Shown here: positions 33,806 through 41,952 of the stretch, piece by piece
How the letters are laid out: every line of letters starts with the position of its first letter
Numbering within the stretch: position 1 is the stretch's first letter
Source: Oxalobacteraceae bacterium AB_14
Lineage (GTDB): Bacteria; Pseudomonadota; Gammaproteobacteria; Burkholderiales; Burkholderiaceae_D
Assembly: GCA_000381565.1 (NCBI GenBank)
Contig: KB906724.1
Coordinates: 1,538,766 to 1,602,765 of the forward strand
Reading direction: 5' to 3'
DNA: 64,000 nt
Translations under genes and position numbers: made by a program
The notes under the pieces: model-generated
Seen by the model: only the letters and a program-made list of their open reading frames with translations
What the model was told of the DNA's origin: nothing
Database searches by the model: none

Positions 33806-33827
33806 GGACGCCGCATCGGCGGCGTCC
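33806..33827 (-). promoter_or_regulatory. GC-rich hairpin in the 5' leader of the DUF2760/Hsp70 operon
   Basis: GGACGCCGC and GCGGCGTCC form a perfect 9-bp stem with an ATCG loop, ending 26 bases before the start codon. It lies between the predicted promoter and the gene, so it will be in the transcript leader. It has no T run, so it is not a simple terminator. Confidence 0.5.
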
Positions 33828-33888
33828 TGGCGAGGTGTGGGTTGGGGGCGCGCGTGGCGCGGGGAAATTCCATCCCCCGGAACCCCGC

Positions 33889-33918
33889 ATGATACCAGCT
33901 TGACCACTTGGTTCCCAA
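33889..33918 (-). promoter_or_regulatory. Predicted promoter of the DUF2760/Hsp70 operon
   Basis: On the minus strand TTGGGA (33918-33913) and TATCAT (33894-33889) are 18 bases apart. The -35 lies in the palindrome CTTGGGAACCAAG (33907-33919), a possible operator. No sigma-32 pattern was recognised. Confidence 0.4.
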
Positions 33919-33948
33919 GAAGGCAAGCATGCACCTTTGATATTTCGC

Positions 33949-33996
33949 TTGATATCGCCATTTCAAGGGCATAGAATACTGTACATGTATACAGTA
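33949..33996 (+). promoter_or_regulatory. SOS promoter: sigma-70 boxes with LexA box
   Basis: TTGATA (33949-33954) and TAGAAT (33972-33977) are separated by exactly 17 bases. Overlapping the -10 and the expected transcription start is TACTGTACATGTATACAGTA (33977-33996), a full 20-base palindrome of the form CTGT-N8-ACAG that matches the gammaproteobacterial LexA consensus closely. LexA bound here would block polymerase, so the gene at 34010 should be induced by DNA damage. Confidence 0.85.
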
Positions 33997-34009
33997 GTTT
34001 GGTGCCACG

Positions 34010-35167
34010 ATGTCTTACGATGAAAATAATCAAGAACATGTGATGCTGCCGCCGCCGTCGCTGAAGGCGCAAAAAGGCCGTGGCGCGGTGTCGAACCTGC
34101 AGGGCCGGTTCGAGGTCCACGCCCGCGAGGCGTATGACGACGGCTGGGAACGCGAAGAGGAGCAGGCTGTGCCTTGGAAGACGCAAGTCACTGACGAGCT
34201 CTGCAAGTCCATCCTGAGCCGCAACGCCTCGCCGGACCTGCCGTTCAGCGTCTCGCTCAATCCCTACCGCGGTTGCGAGCACGGCTGCATTTATTGCTTC
34301 GCGCGGCCCACGCACAGCTATCTCGGCCTGTCGCCCGGCATGGACTTCGAGAGCAAGATCTTCGCCAAGGTCAACGCGCCGGAAGTGCTGCGGCGCGAGC
34401 TGGCCAAGGCCGGCTATGAGCCGTCGTCGATCGCGCTGGGCGTCAACACCGACGCCTACCAGCCCTGCGAGCGAGAGCGCAAGCTCACCCGCCGCGTGCT
34501 GGAAGTGCTGCAGGAATGCCAGCACCCGGTGGGCCTGATCACCAAGTCCTCGCTGATCGAGCGCGACATCGACATCCTGTCGGCAATGGCGGAGCGGCAG
34601 CAGGCCGGCGTCGCCATTACGCTCACCACGCTGGACCCGGCCGTCGCCCGGACGCTGGAGCCGCGCGCCGCCGCGCCGGCCCGCCGCCTGCGCACGATAC
34701 GCACGCTGACCGACGCCGGCATCCCTGTCGCGGTCAGTGTCGCACCCATCATTCCTTTCGTCACCGAGCCCGATCTGGAGCGCATTTTGGAAGCGGTGAA
34801 GGAGGCTGGCGCCGTCAGCGCGCACTACACGGTGCTGCGCCTGCCGTGGGAAGTGGCGCCGCTGTTCCACCAGTGGCTGCAAGCCCATTTCCCGGAGCGG
34901 GCCCAGCGCGTGATGAACCGCGTGCGCGAAATGCGCGGCGGCAAAGACTACGACAGCAACTTCGGCGCCCGCATGAAGGGCGAGGGCGTGTGGGCCGAGC
35001 TGATACGCCAGCGCTTCAAGATCGCCACCGAACGCCTCGGCCTGACCGGGCGCGGCAGCCGCTTCCACAACATGGACGCCTCGCAATTCACGCGCCCGCT
35101 AGTGGTGCCGCCGCTGGGCGCGCGGGCCAAGGCGGCGGCCGATGCCGGCCAGCTGGACTTATTCTGA
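34010..35167 (+). CDS. PA0069-family radical SAM protein, SOS-regulated
   Basis: A 385-residue radical-SAM enzyme. The cluster motif is C89-EHG-C93-IY-C96 within NPYRGCEHGCIYCFARPTH, the form seen in the PA0069 family and related to SplB-type DNA photoproduct lyases. A TIM-barrel-like body follows with GVNTDAYQPCERE and ITKSSLIERDIDIL. It binds a 4Fe-4S cluster and cleaves S-adenosylmethionine; its substrate is unknown. A strong LexA box at 33977-33996, 13 bases before the start codon, places it in the SOS response, pointing to a DNA-repair role. Its end overlaps the convergent O-methyltransferase gene by nine bases. Confidence 0.88.
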   Translation: MSYDENNQEHVMLPPPSLKAQKGRGAVSNLQGRFEVHAREAYDDGWEREEEQAVPWKTQVTDELCKSILSRNASPDLPFSVSLNPYRGCEHGCIYCFARPTHSYLGLSPGMDFESKIFAKVNAPEVLRRELAKAGYEPSSIALGVNTDAYQPCERERKLTRRVLEVLQECQHPVGLITKSSLIERDIDILSAMAERQQAGVAITLTTLDPAVARTLEPRAAAPARRLRTIRTLTDAGIPVAVSVAPIIPFVTEPDLERILEAVKEAGAVSAHYTVLRLPWEVAPLFHQWLQAHFPERAQRVMNRVREMRGGKDYDSNFGARMKGEGVWAELIRQRFKIATERLGLTGRGSRFHNMDASQFTRPLVVPPLGARAKAAADAGQLDLF

Positions 35168-35842
35168 CAAGGCCGTCACGCCGATGTGAACGGACAGTTC
35201 GACATCTTCCGCGAACGGCAGCGACATGAACCCGGACGCAGGCGAGCGCACCAGCGCCACGTAGTCCGGATTCATGTCGGCGTTGTCCGCGATGACGAGC
35301 GCGCCGGGCCGCAGCCGGCTGCGCACCAGGCCGAGGATCTCGGGGTAGAGCGCCTTGGCGCCGTCGAGCAGCAGCAGGTCGATCTGTTCCGGCAAGTCTT
35401 TGGCCAGCGTTTCCAGCGCATCGCCGGCGCGGATGTCCACCAGGTCGAGCAGGCCGCCTTGCTGCAGGTGGGCGCGCGCCCGCGCCACCTTGGACGGCTC
35501 GAACTCGCTGGTGATCAGATGGCCGCCGCCGTTGTCGCGCAAGGCCGCCGCCAGGTACAAGGTCGAGATGCCGAACGACGTGCCGAACTCGACGATATTG
35601 CGGGCTTTGCAGCCGCGCGCCAGCATGTACAGCAGTTCGCCGGTCTGGCGCGACACCGGCAGCGGCACATCCTTCAGCCGATGGTAGAGGTTGAGGTATT
35701 CGGTCTTGCTGCGCAACAGGCGATCGCGCTCGTCCTTGGACAGTTCGGCGACGGCGGGAATCGCGGCGATCTGCACGGCGTCGGCTTCGTCAAACAGGCG
35801 GTCGAGCAGCGATGCCACGGGATGATTGGTCAGGGTTGTCAT
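35159..35842 (-). CDS. Class I SAM-dependent O-methyltransferase
   Basis: A 227-residue methyltransferase with the SAM-binding motif IVEFGTSFGISTLYLAAAL, an acidic loop ITSEFEPSK and IDLLLLDGAKALYPEIL, like catechol-type or caffeoyl-CoA-type O-methyltransferases (methyltransf_24). There is no signal peptide. It is divergent from a TetR-type regulator, and the 78-base gap carries a palindrome and a perfect -10 box, so the pair probably forms a regulator-target unit responding to a small aromatic or toxic molecule. The natural substrate is not deducible. Confidence 0.82.
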   Translation of the reverse strand: MTTLTNHPVASLLDRLFDEADAVQIAAIPAVAELSKDERDRLLRSKTEYLNLYHRLKDVPLPVSRQTGELLYMLARGCKARNIVEFGTSFGISTLYLAAALRDNGGGHLITSEFEPSKVARARAHLQQGGLLDLVDIRAGDALETLAKDLPEQIDLLLLDGAKALYPEILGLVRSRLRPGALVIADNADMNPDYVALVRSPASGFMSLPFAEDVELSVHIGVTALSE

Positions 35843-35869
35843 GGTGATTCCTTTCGAATGAAGAATGGA

Positions 35870-35891
35870 TATAATATGAAGAATCCTTCAT
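35870..35891 (+). promoter_or_regulatory. Predicted promoter and TetR operator
   Basis: TATAAT (35870-35875) is immediately followed by ATGAAGAATCCTTCAT (35876-35891), an inverted repeat with 6-base arms. A related half site ATGAAG occurs at 35858-35863. The location between the divergent genes suits autoregulation and control of the methyltransferase. The in-frame ATG at 35876 lies within the palindrome and is therefore not taken as the start. Confidence 0.55.
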
Positions 35892-35920
35892 GTTTCATAT
35901 TCGCATTCGGAACCACTCCC

Positions 35921-36547
35921 ATGGCAGACCCCGTAAAAGCCGCTATCTCTTCGCGCAGGAAGCCCAAGCAGGCGCGCTCGGCCGACCTGGTTTCGGCCAT
36001 TCTCGAAGCGGCTATTCAGGTTTTGGCGAAGGAGGGCGTGCGCCGCTTCACCACCACGCGGGTGGCGGAGCGTGCCGGTGTGAGCGTCGGTTCGGTGTAC
36101 CAGTACTTCCCGAACAAGGCATCCATCCTGTTCAGGCTGCAGGCGGATGAGTGGCGGGAAACGACGGAGATGCTGGTCAACATCCTGCAGGACGCGCACA
36201 AGCCGCCGCTGGAACGGCTGCGCATACTGGTCCATGCCTTCCTGCGCTCGGAGTGCGACGAGGCCGAGATCCGGACCGCGCTCAACGACGCGGCGCCGTT
36301 CTACCGCGACACGCCCGAAGCGCATGAGACGCGCTCGACCGCCGACCGCATCATCGAGGCCTTTATGCACGAGGCCCTGCCAACAGCGCCGGCCAGCGTG
36401 CGCACGCTAGCCGGCGACCTGGTCATGACGACCTTCAGCTCGGTTGGCAAACAGTTCTCCGAGACGCCGCGCACGGAGCAGGAGATACATAGCTACTCGG
36501 AAGCGCTGGCCGACATGCTGTGCGCCTACCTCGCCAGCCTGAACTAG
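35921..36547 (+). CDS. TetR/AcrR-family transcriptional regulator
   Basis: A 208-residue repressor. The N-terminal helix-turn-helix (about 20-65) reads AILEAAIQVLAKEGVRRFTTTRVAERAGVSVGSVYQYFPNK, the hallmark TetR DNA-binding domain, here described in parts: VSVGSVYQYFPNK is the recognition region. A helical ligand-binding domain follows. ATG 35921 is preferred; no clear ribosome site precedes it. It is divergent from the O-methyltransferase gene and its stop is five bases from the convergent alpha-galactosidase gene. The inducer is unknown. Confidence 0.9.
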   Translation: MADPVKAAISSRRKPKQARSADLVSAILEAAIQVLAKEGVRRFTTTRVAERAGVSVGSVYQYFPNKASILFRLQADEWRETTEMLVNILQDAHKPPLERLRILVHAFLRSECDEAEIRTALNDAAPFYRDTPEAHETRSTADRIIEAFMHEALPTAPASVRTLAGDLVMTTFSSVGKQFSETPRTEQEIHSYSEALADMLCAYLASLN

Positions 36548-36552
36548 CGGTT

Positions 36553-38775
36553 TCAAACCCCGTCCAGCACAATGCCGGCAGCCTGGAAATCCCCTTCCAG
36601 CACGACATCGATCCCGCGCCCCATCCAGTAAGCGCCGCTGGCAAGTTGCGGCGTCTGCGCTGTCGCGCTGCCGGAAATGGCCCGGAGCGCATAGTTCCGC
36701 TGCGGATCGAGCCCGCGCAGCTGGATGCGCGGCTGCGGATCGCGCCTGCCGCCGGAGTGCAGGAACGCGAACAGCACAGCCTGCTTGCCATCCTGCGCCA
36801 CGGACAGCGTGGCCGAGCGCGCCGCTCCGCGCTGCGGCGACACCAGACGGTACAGGTTACCCCGCTGCACCGTCGAGCGGATCGTCTTGTATTCCGCGAC
36901 CAGGCGCTTCGCTTTCGTGAAATCCTCTTCCTGCCAGTGATTCAGATTGGCGCCGATACCCAGCGCGCCCTGCATCGACGACAGGAAGCGGTATTCCAGC
37001 GACGTGACGCGCTTGTTGAGGTAGTTCGGCGCATCGGTCACCCAGGCCATCATGATCCCCGGCGCATAGGCGTGGCTGAAGCCATCCTGGATCAGCAGCC
37101 GGTCGAAGGGATCGGTATTGTCGGATGTCCACACCTGGTCGGTCAGCGCCATGATGCCGAGGTCCACGCGGCCGCCGCCGCTGGCGCAGGATTCGATCTC
37201 GAGCTTCGGGTGGCGCCGGCGCAGTTCGGCCAGTAGCTTGTACAGGTTCTCCACGTAGCTGACATACAGCTTCTGCTGCTCGCCGGGCGCCGCCTCCGGC
37301 CAACCCGGCTCCGACCATGCGCGGTTGTGGTCCCACTTGAGGAAGGCGATGTCATGCTCCACGAGGAGCTTGTCGAGCACGGTCAACAAGTGCTCGTACA
37401 CATCCTTGCGCGCCAGGTTCAGCACCAGCTGGTTGCGTGCCTCGCTGCGCGGCCGGCCCTTGAAGTGGATGACCCAGTCCGGGTGGGCGCGATACAAATC
37501 ACTGTCCGGATTGACCATCTCCGGCTCCACCCACAGCCCGAACTCCATGCCGAGCGCATTGACCCGCCTGATCAACGGCGCAAGTCCGTTCGGGAATTTT
37601 TGCCGGTTGACGACCCAGTCGCCCAGGCCGGCCTTGTCGCTATTGCGTGCGCCGAACCAGCCATCGTCGACCACGAAACGCTCCACGCCGATGCTTGCGG
37701 CTTTCTCCGCAAGCGCCACCTGTCCCGCTTCGTCGACGGCGAAAGTCGTCGCCTCCCACGAATTGTAGAGAATGGGACGCAGCCGCGGCTGCGGCGCGCC
37801 AGGCAGGATGCGCTCGCGCTGGTAACGGTGGAACAGGCGCGACGCGCCGCCAAAGCCGCCCTCCGCATACCCTGCGTGGAACACGGGCGAGGCCAGGCTC
37901 TCCCCCGGCTTGAGGCGATAGGCGAAGTCGAAAGGGTTGTAGCCGGCGGTCGTGCGGACGCCGCCCAGCGCATCCATATCGACATGGATGCGCCAGGAAC
38001 CGCTCCATCCCAGCGCACCGAACCACACGGGGCCGGATTCCTCTTCCGTGCCGGCATGGCTGATCGCGATCCAGGGATTGGCCTGGTGGGAGGTGACGCC
38101 CTTGCGGCTTTCAATCACGATGGAGCCCGGCTCGATCGGGCGCGTCTGCAAGGCGAATTCGCCGCCCCAGCGTCCCGTGAGGTAGGAAAGGCGGTAGTCG
38201 TCCCTGTATGGCAGGCTGATGCTCGCAGCCGCCAGCTGGTCGAGCTGGATCCAGCTGGCCGTGCGGTTTTCCACCACGGCCGAGCGGGCCAGGATGCCTG
38301 TCGTCGCATCCATTGCATACGTGAGGGTCACGTGCACGGCGCGGCTGGCGTCTTTCATCCGCACCACGATCCGGTCCTGGTCGAGCTGGTGGCTCACGTA
38401 GCGCAAGACAAGGTCGCGCACGCCGTCCGGGAACGTCACCTTCAGGGCCGGCTCCACGGTCAGGCCGCCGCCAAAGCCCGGAAATTCAAACGGCGTGATC
38501 GTGACCGGCATTTCATTGGAGGAGTTTTCCGGCACCGGCATGGGCGCCGCCAGCCTGTCCGCGCTCGACAAGGCGCTGCCCCAGTACATCGACTGCAACT
38601 GCCCGTCGCTGTTGACGCCGAACGCGTAGGTGACGCCCGCCCCATCGAGCCGGAAGACCCTGGTGGCTTCGTCCGAGGAAGGCTGAGCCTTGACGGCGCC
38701 GTCGATGGCGATACCGGCGAGGCCGCCGAGCAGTTGCATGCAGAGGGTGCGGCGGCGCTGGTCGATATGGCTCAT
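36553..38775 (-). CDS. GH36 alpha-galactosidase, probably exported
   Basis: A 740-residue glycoside hydrolase of family 36, which removes terminal alpha-1,6-galactose from oligosaccharides such as raffinose. The N-terminal supersandwich is followed by the (beta/alpha)8 barrel with FVVDDGWFG, D482 in FLKWDHNR as nucleophile, SCASGGGRVDLG, and D552 in WTSDNTD as acid/base; the 70-residue spacing equals that in known GH36 enzymes. The N-terminus RRRTLCMQLLGGLAGIAIDG looks like a Tat signal, so it likely folds before export. No sugar transporter is adjacent. It follows chaC by 20 bases on the same strand. Confidence 0.92.
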   Translation of the reverse strand: MSHIDQRRRTLCMQLLGGLAGIAIDGAVKAQPSSDEATRVFRLDGAGVTYAFGVNSDGQLQSMYWGSALSSADRLAAPMPVPENSSNEMPVTITPFEFPGFGGGLTVEPALKVTFPDGVRDLVLRYVSHQLDQDRIVVRMKDASRAVHVTLTYAMDATTGILARSAVVENRTASWIQLDQLAAASISLPYRDDYRLSYLTGRWGGEFALQTRPIEPGSIVIESRKGVTSHQANPWIAISHAGTEEESGPVWFGALGWSGSWRIHVDMDALGGVRTTAGYNPFDFAYRLKPGESLASPVFHAGYAEGGFGGASRLFHRYQRERILPGAPQPRLRPILYNSWEATTFAVDEAGQVALAEKAASIGVERFVVDDGWFGARNSDKAGLGDWVVNRQKFPNGLAPLIRRVNALGMEFGLWVEPEMVNPDSDLYRAHPDWVIHFKGRPRSEARNQLVLNLARKDVYEHLLTVLDKLLVEHDIAFLKWDHNRAWSEPGWPEAAPGEQQKLYVSYVENLYKLLAELRRRHPKLEIESCASGGGRVDLGIMALTDQVWTSDNTDPFDRLLIQDGFSHAYAPGIMMAWVTDAPNYLNKRVTSLEYRFLSSMQGALGIGANLNHWQEEDFTKAKRLVAEYKTIRSTVQRGNLYRLVSPQRGAARSATLSVAQDGKQAVLFAFLHSGGRRDPQPRIQLRGLDPQRNYALRAISGSATAQTPQLASGAYWMGRGIDVVLEGDFQAAGIVLDGV

Positions 38776-38795
38776 AGGGTGTGGACGCGCGATCG

Positions 38796-39371
38796 TTATG
38801 GTTGATGGTTGTTCAGGGCGGCAAGATGGCGTTCGATCTCGAACACATGCTGGTCATGGCGGCCCAGCTCGCGCAACGCGTGGGCCAGGTGATTGAGGTA
38901 ATCGCTGTTCGGCCCGCTGGGCCCGGCGGAGCGGGCGATATGCTGCGCAATCTCCTGCTCGGAGGCGGCGCCGAGGAAGGCCGTATTGTCCGGCGTGGCG
39001 ATGTAGACCAAGCCTTCGACGCTGTCGCCGTCATCAAACGCGATGGCGATCGCCAGCCGCAGGTAGCCGTTCTTCTCGCGATGGTCCAGGTGCGCGAACA
39101 CTTCCGGCGTCACCAGGTAGGCCATGCCGTGGCACAGCGCGCCGGGCTCTTCGATGATGGTCACCACCCGGCCCGGCGCGTCCGGCGTGCCGCGATGATC
39201 GTGCGAGCCTTGCCAGAAGCGCCGCGTCCAGTTGGCGATGCTGGCCGGGCGGCGTTCGAGGTAGGGGAAGTCGGCCTTGTAAATCAGTGAGCCGTAGCCG
39301 AACAGCCAGACGCTATGGTGGCCGTCGAACTGGTCCATCTTCTGATTGATGGCGATGGTGTCTGCTGTCAT
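38796..39371 (-). CDS. chaC: Glutathione-specific gamma-glutamylcyclotransferase (ChaC-like)
   Basis: A 191-residue enzyme predicted to split glutathione into 5-oxoproline and Cys-Gly in the cytoplasm. It has the substrate-loop motif WLFGYGSLIYKADF at 22-35 and the catalytic Glu in LDHREKNGY, both diagnostic of ChaC. Length fits. It lies between the LysR gene (18 bases away) and the alpha-galactosidase gene (20 bases away), all on the minus strand, so the three may share a transcript although their functions seem unrelated. Confidence 0.88.
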   Translation of the reverse strand: MTADTIAINQKMDQFDGHHSVWLFGYGSLIYKADFPYLERRPASIANWTRRFWQGSHDHRGTPDAPGRVVTIIEEPGALCHGMAYLVTPEVFAHLDHREKNGYLRLAIAIAFDDGDSVEGLVYIATPDNTAFLGAASEQEIAQHIARSAGPSGPNSDYLNHLAHALRELGRHDQHVFEIERHLAALNNHQP

Positions 39372-39389
39372 GAGTCAATTATAAAACGA

Positions 39390-40304
39390 TCAGCCCTGCG
39401 GCACATTCCAATGATGCGCCGCTGCAAACTCCTGCAGGAAGGCGACGAAGCTCTCGGCGGCAGGGGACAGCGCCCGCGCGTTGCGCGTGTAGACGAAGAA
39501 GCGCCGCGTCAGCGCCGGCGATTCCAGCGGCCGCATCTGCAAACCGTACAGCTGCACCATTTTTTCCGCATACGGCAGGCACACCGTGATGCCCAGCCGC
39601 GCATGCACCATGGCCAGCGCGGTGGTCATGAAGGTCACCTCGTTGTACGGACTCAGCGACTGCTCGCGGAACGACGCATGCATGTCGCGCAACAGCCGCT
39701 CGGTGAACTGGCCTTGCAGCGAGATCAGCGGGTACTCGTTCACATCGGCCCAGGTGATGCGCTTGCGCCGCTCCAGCGGATGTCCGGGCGGATACACGAC
39801 GACGAACGGCATCTCGAACAGCGGCTGCGCTTCGATCTCGGCGGTGGTGTCGCGGTCCGGGCCGATGCCGAAGTCGGCCTCGCCGCTGAACACCCGCGCC
39901 GACACCATCTCGACCGGGCTGTCGGCCAGCCACACCTGCACGTCCGGATAGCGTGCCTTGTAGGCGGCGATCACCTCCGGTATCAGCGTGCAGGACAGCA
40001 TCTGCGGCGCCGCCACCCGCACCGAACCCTGCTTGAGCGCCTTGCGGCTGGCGATGTCGGCCATGGCGCGGTCCAGGTCTTGCAGCATCTTCTCGAACAG
40101 CGGCGTGAGCTCGCGGCCGATCTCCGACAGCTGCGCTTTGCGCGTGGTACGCTCGACCACGCGCACCCCCAGCATCTGCTCCAGCTCCTTGATCTGGCCG
40201 CTGAGCGCGGATTGGGTCACATTGAGATGCTCGGCGGCCAGCGTGAAGCTGCCGGTCTTGGCGAGCGCCACCAGGGCGCGCATCTGGCGCAAACTAGGAT
40301 TCAT
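39390..40304 (-). CDS. LysR-type transcriptional regulator
   Basis: A 304-residue LysR protein; ATG 40304 gives the usual length. The N-terminal winged helix reads MRALVALAKTGSFTLAAEHL then VTQSALSGQIKELEQ, and the effector domain begins near residue 90 with GSVRVAAPQML. It is divergent from the VOC/FAH/MaiA operon across an 89-base gap with two palindromes, so it most likely controls that operon. The coinducer is probably a pathway intermediate of aromatic degradation. Downstream it is followed closely by chaC. Confidence 0.92.
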   Translation of the reverse strand: MNPSLRQMRALVALAKTGSFTLAAEHLNVTQSALSGQIKELEQMLGVRVVERTTRKAQLSEIGRELTPLFEKMLQDLDRAMADIASRKALKQGSVRVAAPQMLSCTLIPEVIAAYKARYPDVQVWLADSPVEMVSARVFSGEADFGIGPDRDTTAEIEAQPLFEMPFVVVYPPGHPLERRKRITWADVNEYPLISLQGQFTERLLRDMHASFREQSLSPYNEVTFMTTALAMVHARLGITVCLPYAEKMVQLYGLQMRPLESPALTRRFFVYTRNARALSPAAESFVAFLQEFAAAHHWNVPQG

Positions 40305-40331
40305 CGGGAAATCTGATAAGTGAACTGGAAA

Positions 40332-40370
40332 ATATCGTTTGTATGATATCTGAAATTCGCATTTAATGCG
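40332..40370. promoter_or_regulatory. Predicted LysR operator region
   Basis: ATATC-N8-GATAT (40332-40349) is an inverted repeat containing a T-N11-A-like core. CGCATTTAATGCG (40358-40370) is a perfect 13-base palindrome. They sit between the LysR start and the first operon gene, the usual place for recognition and activation sites. Confidence 0.5.
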
Positions 40371-40393
40371 GCATGACTCAGTTGGAGACAAAT

Positions 40394-40930
40394 ATGAAAA
40401 TCAAGCAAATACACCATGTGGCCTACCGCTGCATCGACGCCAAGCAGACCGTCGAGTGGTATGTCAAACACCTGAACATGGACTTCGTGCTGGCCATCGC
40501 CGAAGACGAAGTCCCATCCACCAAGGCACCGGACCCGTACATGCACGTGTTCCTGGACGCCGGCCACGGCAACGTGCTGGCCTTCTTCGAGCTGCCGACC
40601 CAGGCGCCGATGGACCGCGACCACAACACCCCGGCCTGGGTGCAGCACCTGGCGATGGAAGTGGAGACCATGGACGAACTGCTGGCCGCCAAGGAGCGCC
40701 TGGTCGCCGCCGGCATCAGCGTGATCGGCCCGATCAACCACACCATCTTCAAGTCGATCTACTTCTTCGACCCGAACGGCCACCGCCTCGAACTGGCGGT
40801 CAACACCGGCACGCCGGAGATGATGCAGCGCCTGGACGCCGTCAAGTGGGAGATGCTGGAAGAATGGTCGCAGACCCGCAAGGCGCCCAAGCACGCCGCC
40901 TGGATGCACGCACCGGAGGTGAAGGCATGA
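40394..40930 (+). CDS. VOC-superfamily protein (glyoxalase/extradiol dioxygenase fold)
   Basis: A 178-residue protein; ATG 40394 follows GGAGAC and is preferred over ATG 40373. The opening IHHVAYRCIDAKQTVEWY contributes the first metal His, MHVFLDAGHGNVLAFFELP the central strands, VQHLAMEV a second His, and YFFDPNGHRLELAV the closing Glu, as expected of a VOC metal site. It overlaps the FAH-family gene by four bases (ATGA). With FAH and MaiA it probably acts on a ring-cleavage or homogentisate-type intermediate, but its reaction is not known to me. Confidence 0.82.
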   Translation: MKIKQIHHVAYRCIDAKQTVEWYVKHLNMDFVLAIAEDEVPSTKAPDPYMHVFLDAGHGNVLAFFELPTQAPMDRDHNTPAWVQHLAMEVETMDELLAAKERLVAAGISVIGPINHTIFKSIYFFDPNGHRLELAVNTGTPEMMQRLDAVKWEMLEEWSQTRKAPKHAAWMHAPEVKA

Positions 40931-41949
40931 AGCTCGCAACCCTGAAAGACGGCAGCCGCGATGGCCGCCTGGTGGTGGTCAGCCGCGACCTGTCGCGCTA
41001 CCAGCACGTACCGAAGATCTCCGCCACGCTGCAGCACGCGCTGGACAACTGGGACCTGGTGTCGCCGGCCCTGGAGCAGGTCTATGCCGCGCTGAACGCC
41101 GGCGACGCCATCGACACCCGTCCGTTCGACCAGCAGTACTGCCACTCGCCGCTGCCGCGCGCCTACCAATGGGCCGACGGCTCGGCCTACATCAACCACG
41201 TTGAACTGGTGCGCAAGGCGCGCAACGCCGAAGTGCCGGCCTCCTTCTACACCGACCCGCTGATGTACCAGGGCGGCTCGGACAGTTTCATCGGTCCGCG
41301 CGACCCGATCTTCGCGCTGTCGGAAGAATGGGGCATCGACCTGGAAGCCGAAGTGGCCGTCATCACCGGCGACGTGCGCATGGGCGCCAGCACCGGCGAC
41401 TGCGCGAAAGCGATCCGCCTGGTCATGCTGGTCAACGACGTTTCGCTGCGCAACCTGATCCCGAACGAACTGGCCAAGGGCTTCGGCTTCTTCCAGTCGA
41501 AGGCCGCCAGCGCCTTCTCGCCGGTGGCCGTCACGCCGGATGAACTGGGCGCGCATTGGGCCGACACCAAGCTGCACCTGCCGCTGCTGGTCGATCTGAA
41601 CCAGCAGCCCTTCGGCAAGCCGAACGCCGGCGAAGACATGACCTTCAACTTCGCGCAACTGGTGGCGCACGCCGCCGCCACGCGTGAACTGGCGGCCGGC
41701 ACCATCATCGGTTCCGGCACGGTGTCGAACAAGCAGGGCAACCTGCACGGATCGAGCATCGCCAACGGCGGCGTGGGCTACTGCTGCCTGGCCGAAGTGC
41801 GCATGTACGAGACCATCGAAAGCGGCAAGCCGCAGACCGCCTTCCTCAAATTCGGCGACACCGTGCGCATCGAGATGAAGGACGAGCAGGGCGCCAGCAT
41901 CTTCGGCGCCATCGAGCAAACCGTCACGCACTACCAAGAGCGCAGCTAA
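40927..41949 (+). CDS. Fumarylacetoacetate hydrolase family protein
   Basis: A 340-residue FAH-family enzyme. An N-terminal domain (KLATLKDGSRDGRL) precedes the beta-roll core with the metal-binding IDLEAEVAVITGD, LVMLVNDVSLRNLIP, and SGTVSNKQGNLHGSS. It likely hydrolyses fumarylacetoacetate or fumarylpyruvate to fumarate and acetoacetate or pyruvate. Its position between the VOC gene (four-base overlap) and maiA (three-base gap) supports the last steps of tyrosine/homogentisate or gentisate breakdown. It is shorter than classic 420-residue FahA, so substrate assignment stays open. Confidence 0.87.
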   Translation: MKLATLKDGSRDGRLVVVSRDLSRYQHVPKISATLQHALDNWDLVSPALEQVYAALNAGDAIDTRPFDQQYCHSPLPRAYQWADGSAYINHVELVRKARNAEVPASFYTDPLMYQGGSDSFIGPRDPIFALSEEWGIDLEAEVAVITGDVRMGASTGDCAKAIRLVMLVNDVSLRNLIPNELAKGFGFFQSKAASAFSPVAVTPDELGAHWADTKLHLPLLVDLNQQPFGKPNAGEDMTFNFAQLVAHAAATRELAAGTIIGSGTVSNKQGNLHGSSIANGGVGYCCLAEVRMYETIESGKPQTAFLKFGDTVRIEMKDEQGASIFGAIEQTVTHYQERS

Positions 41950-41952
41950 GGC

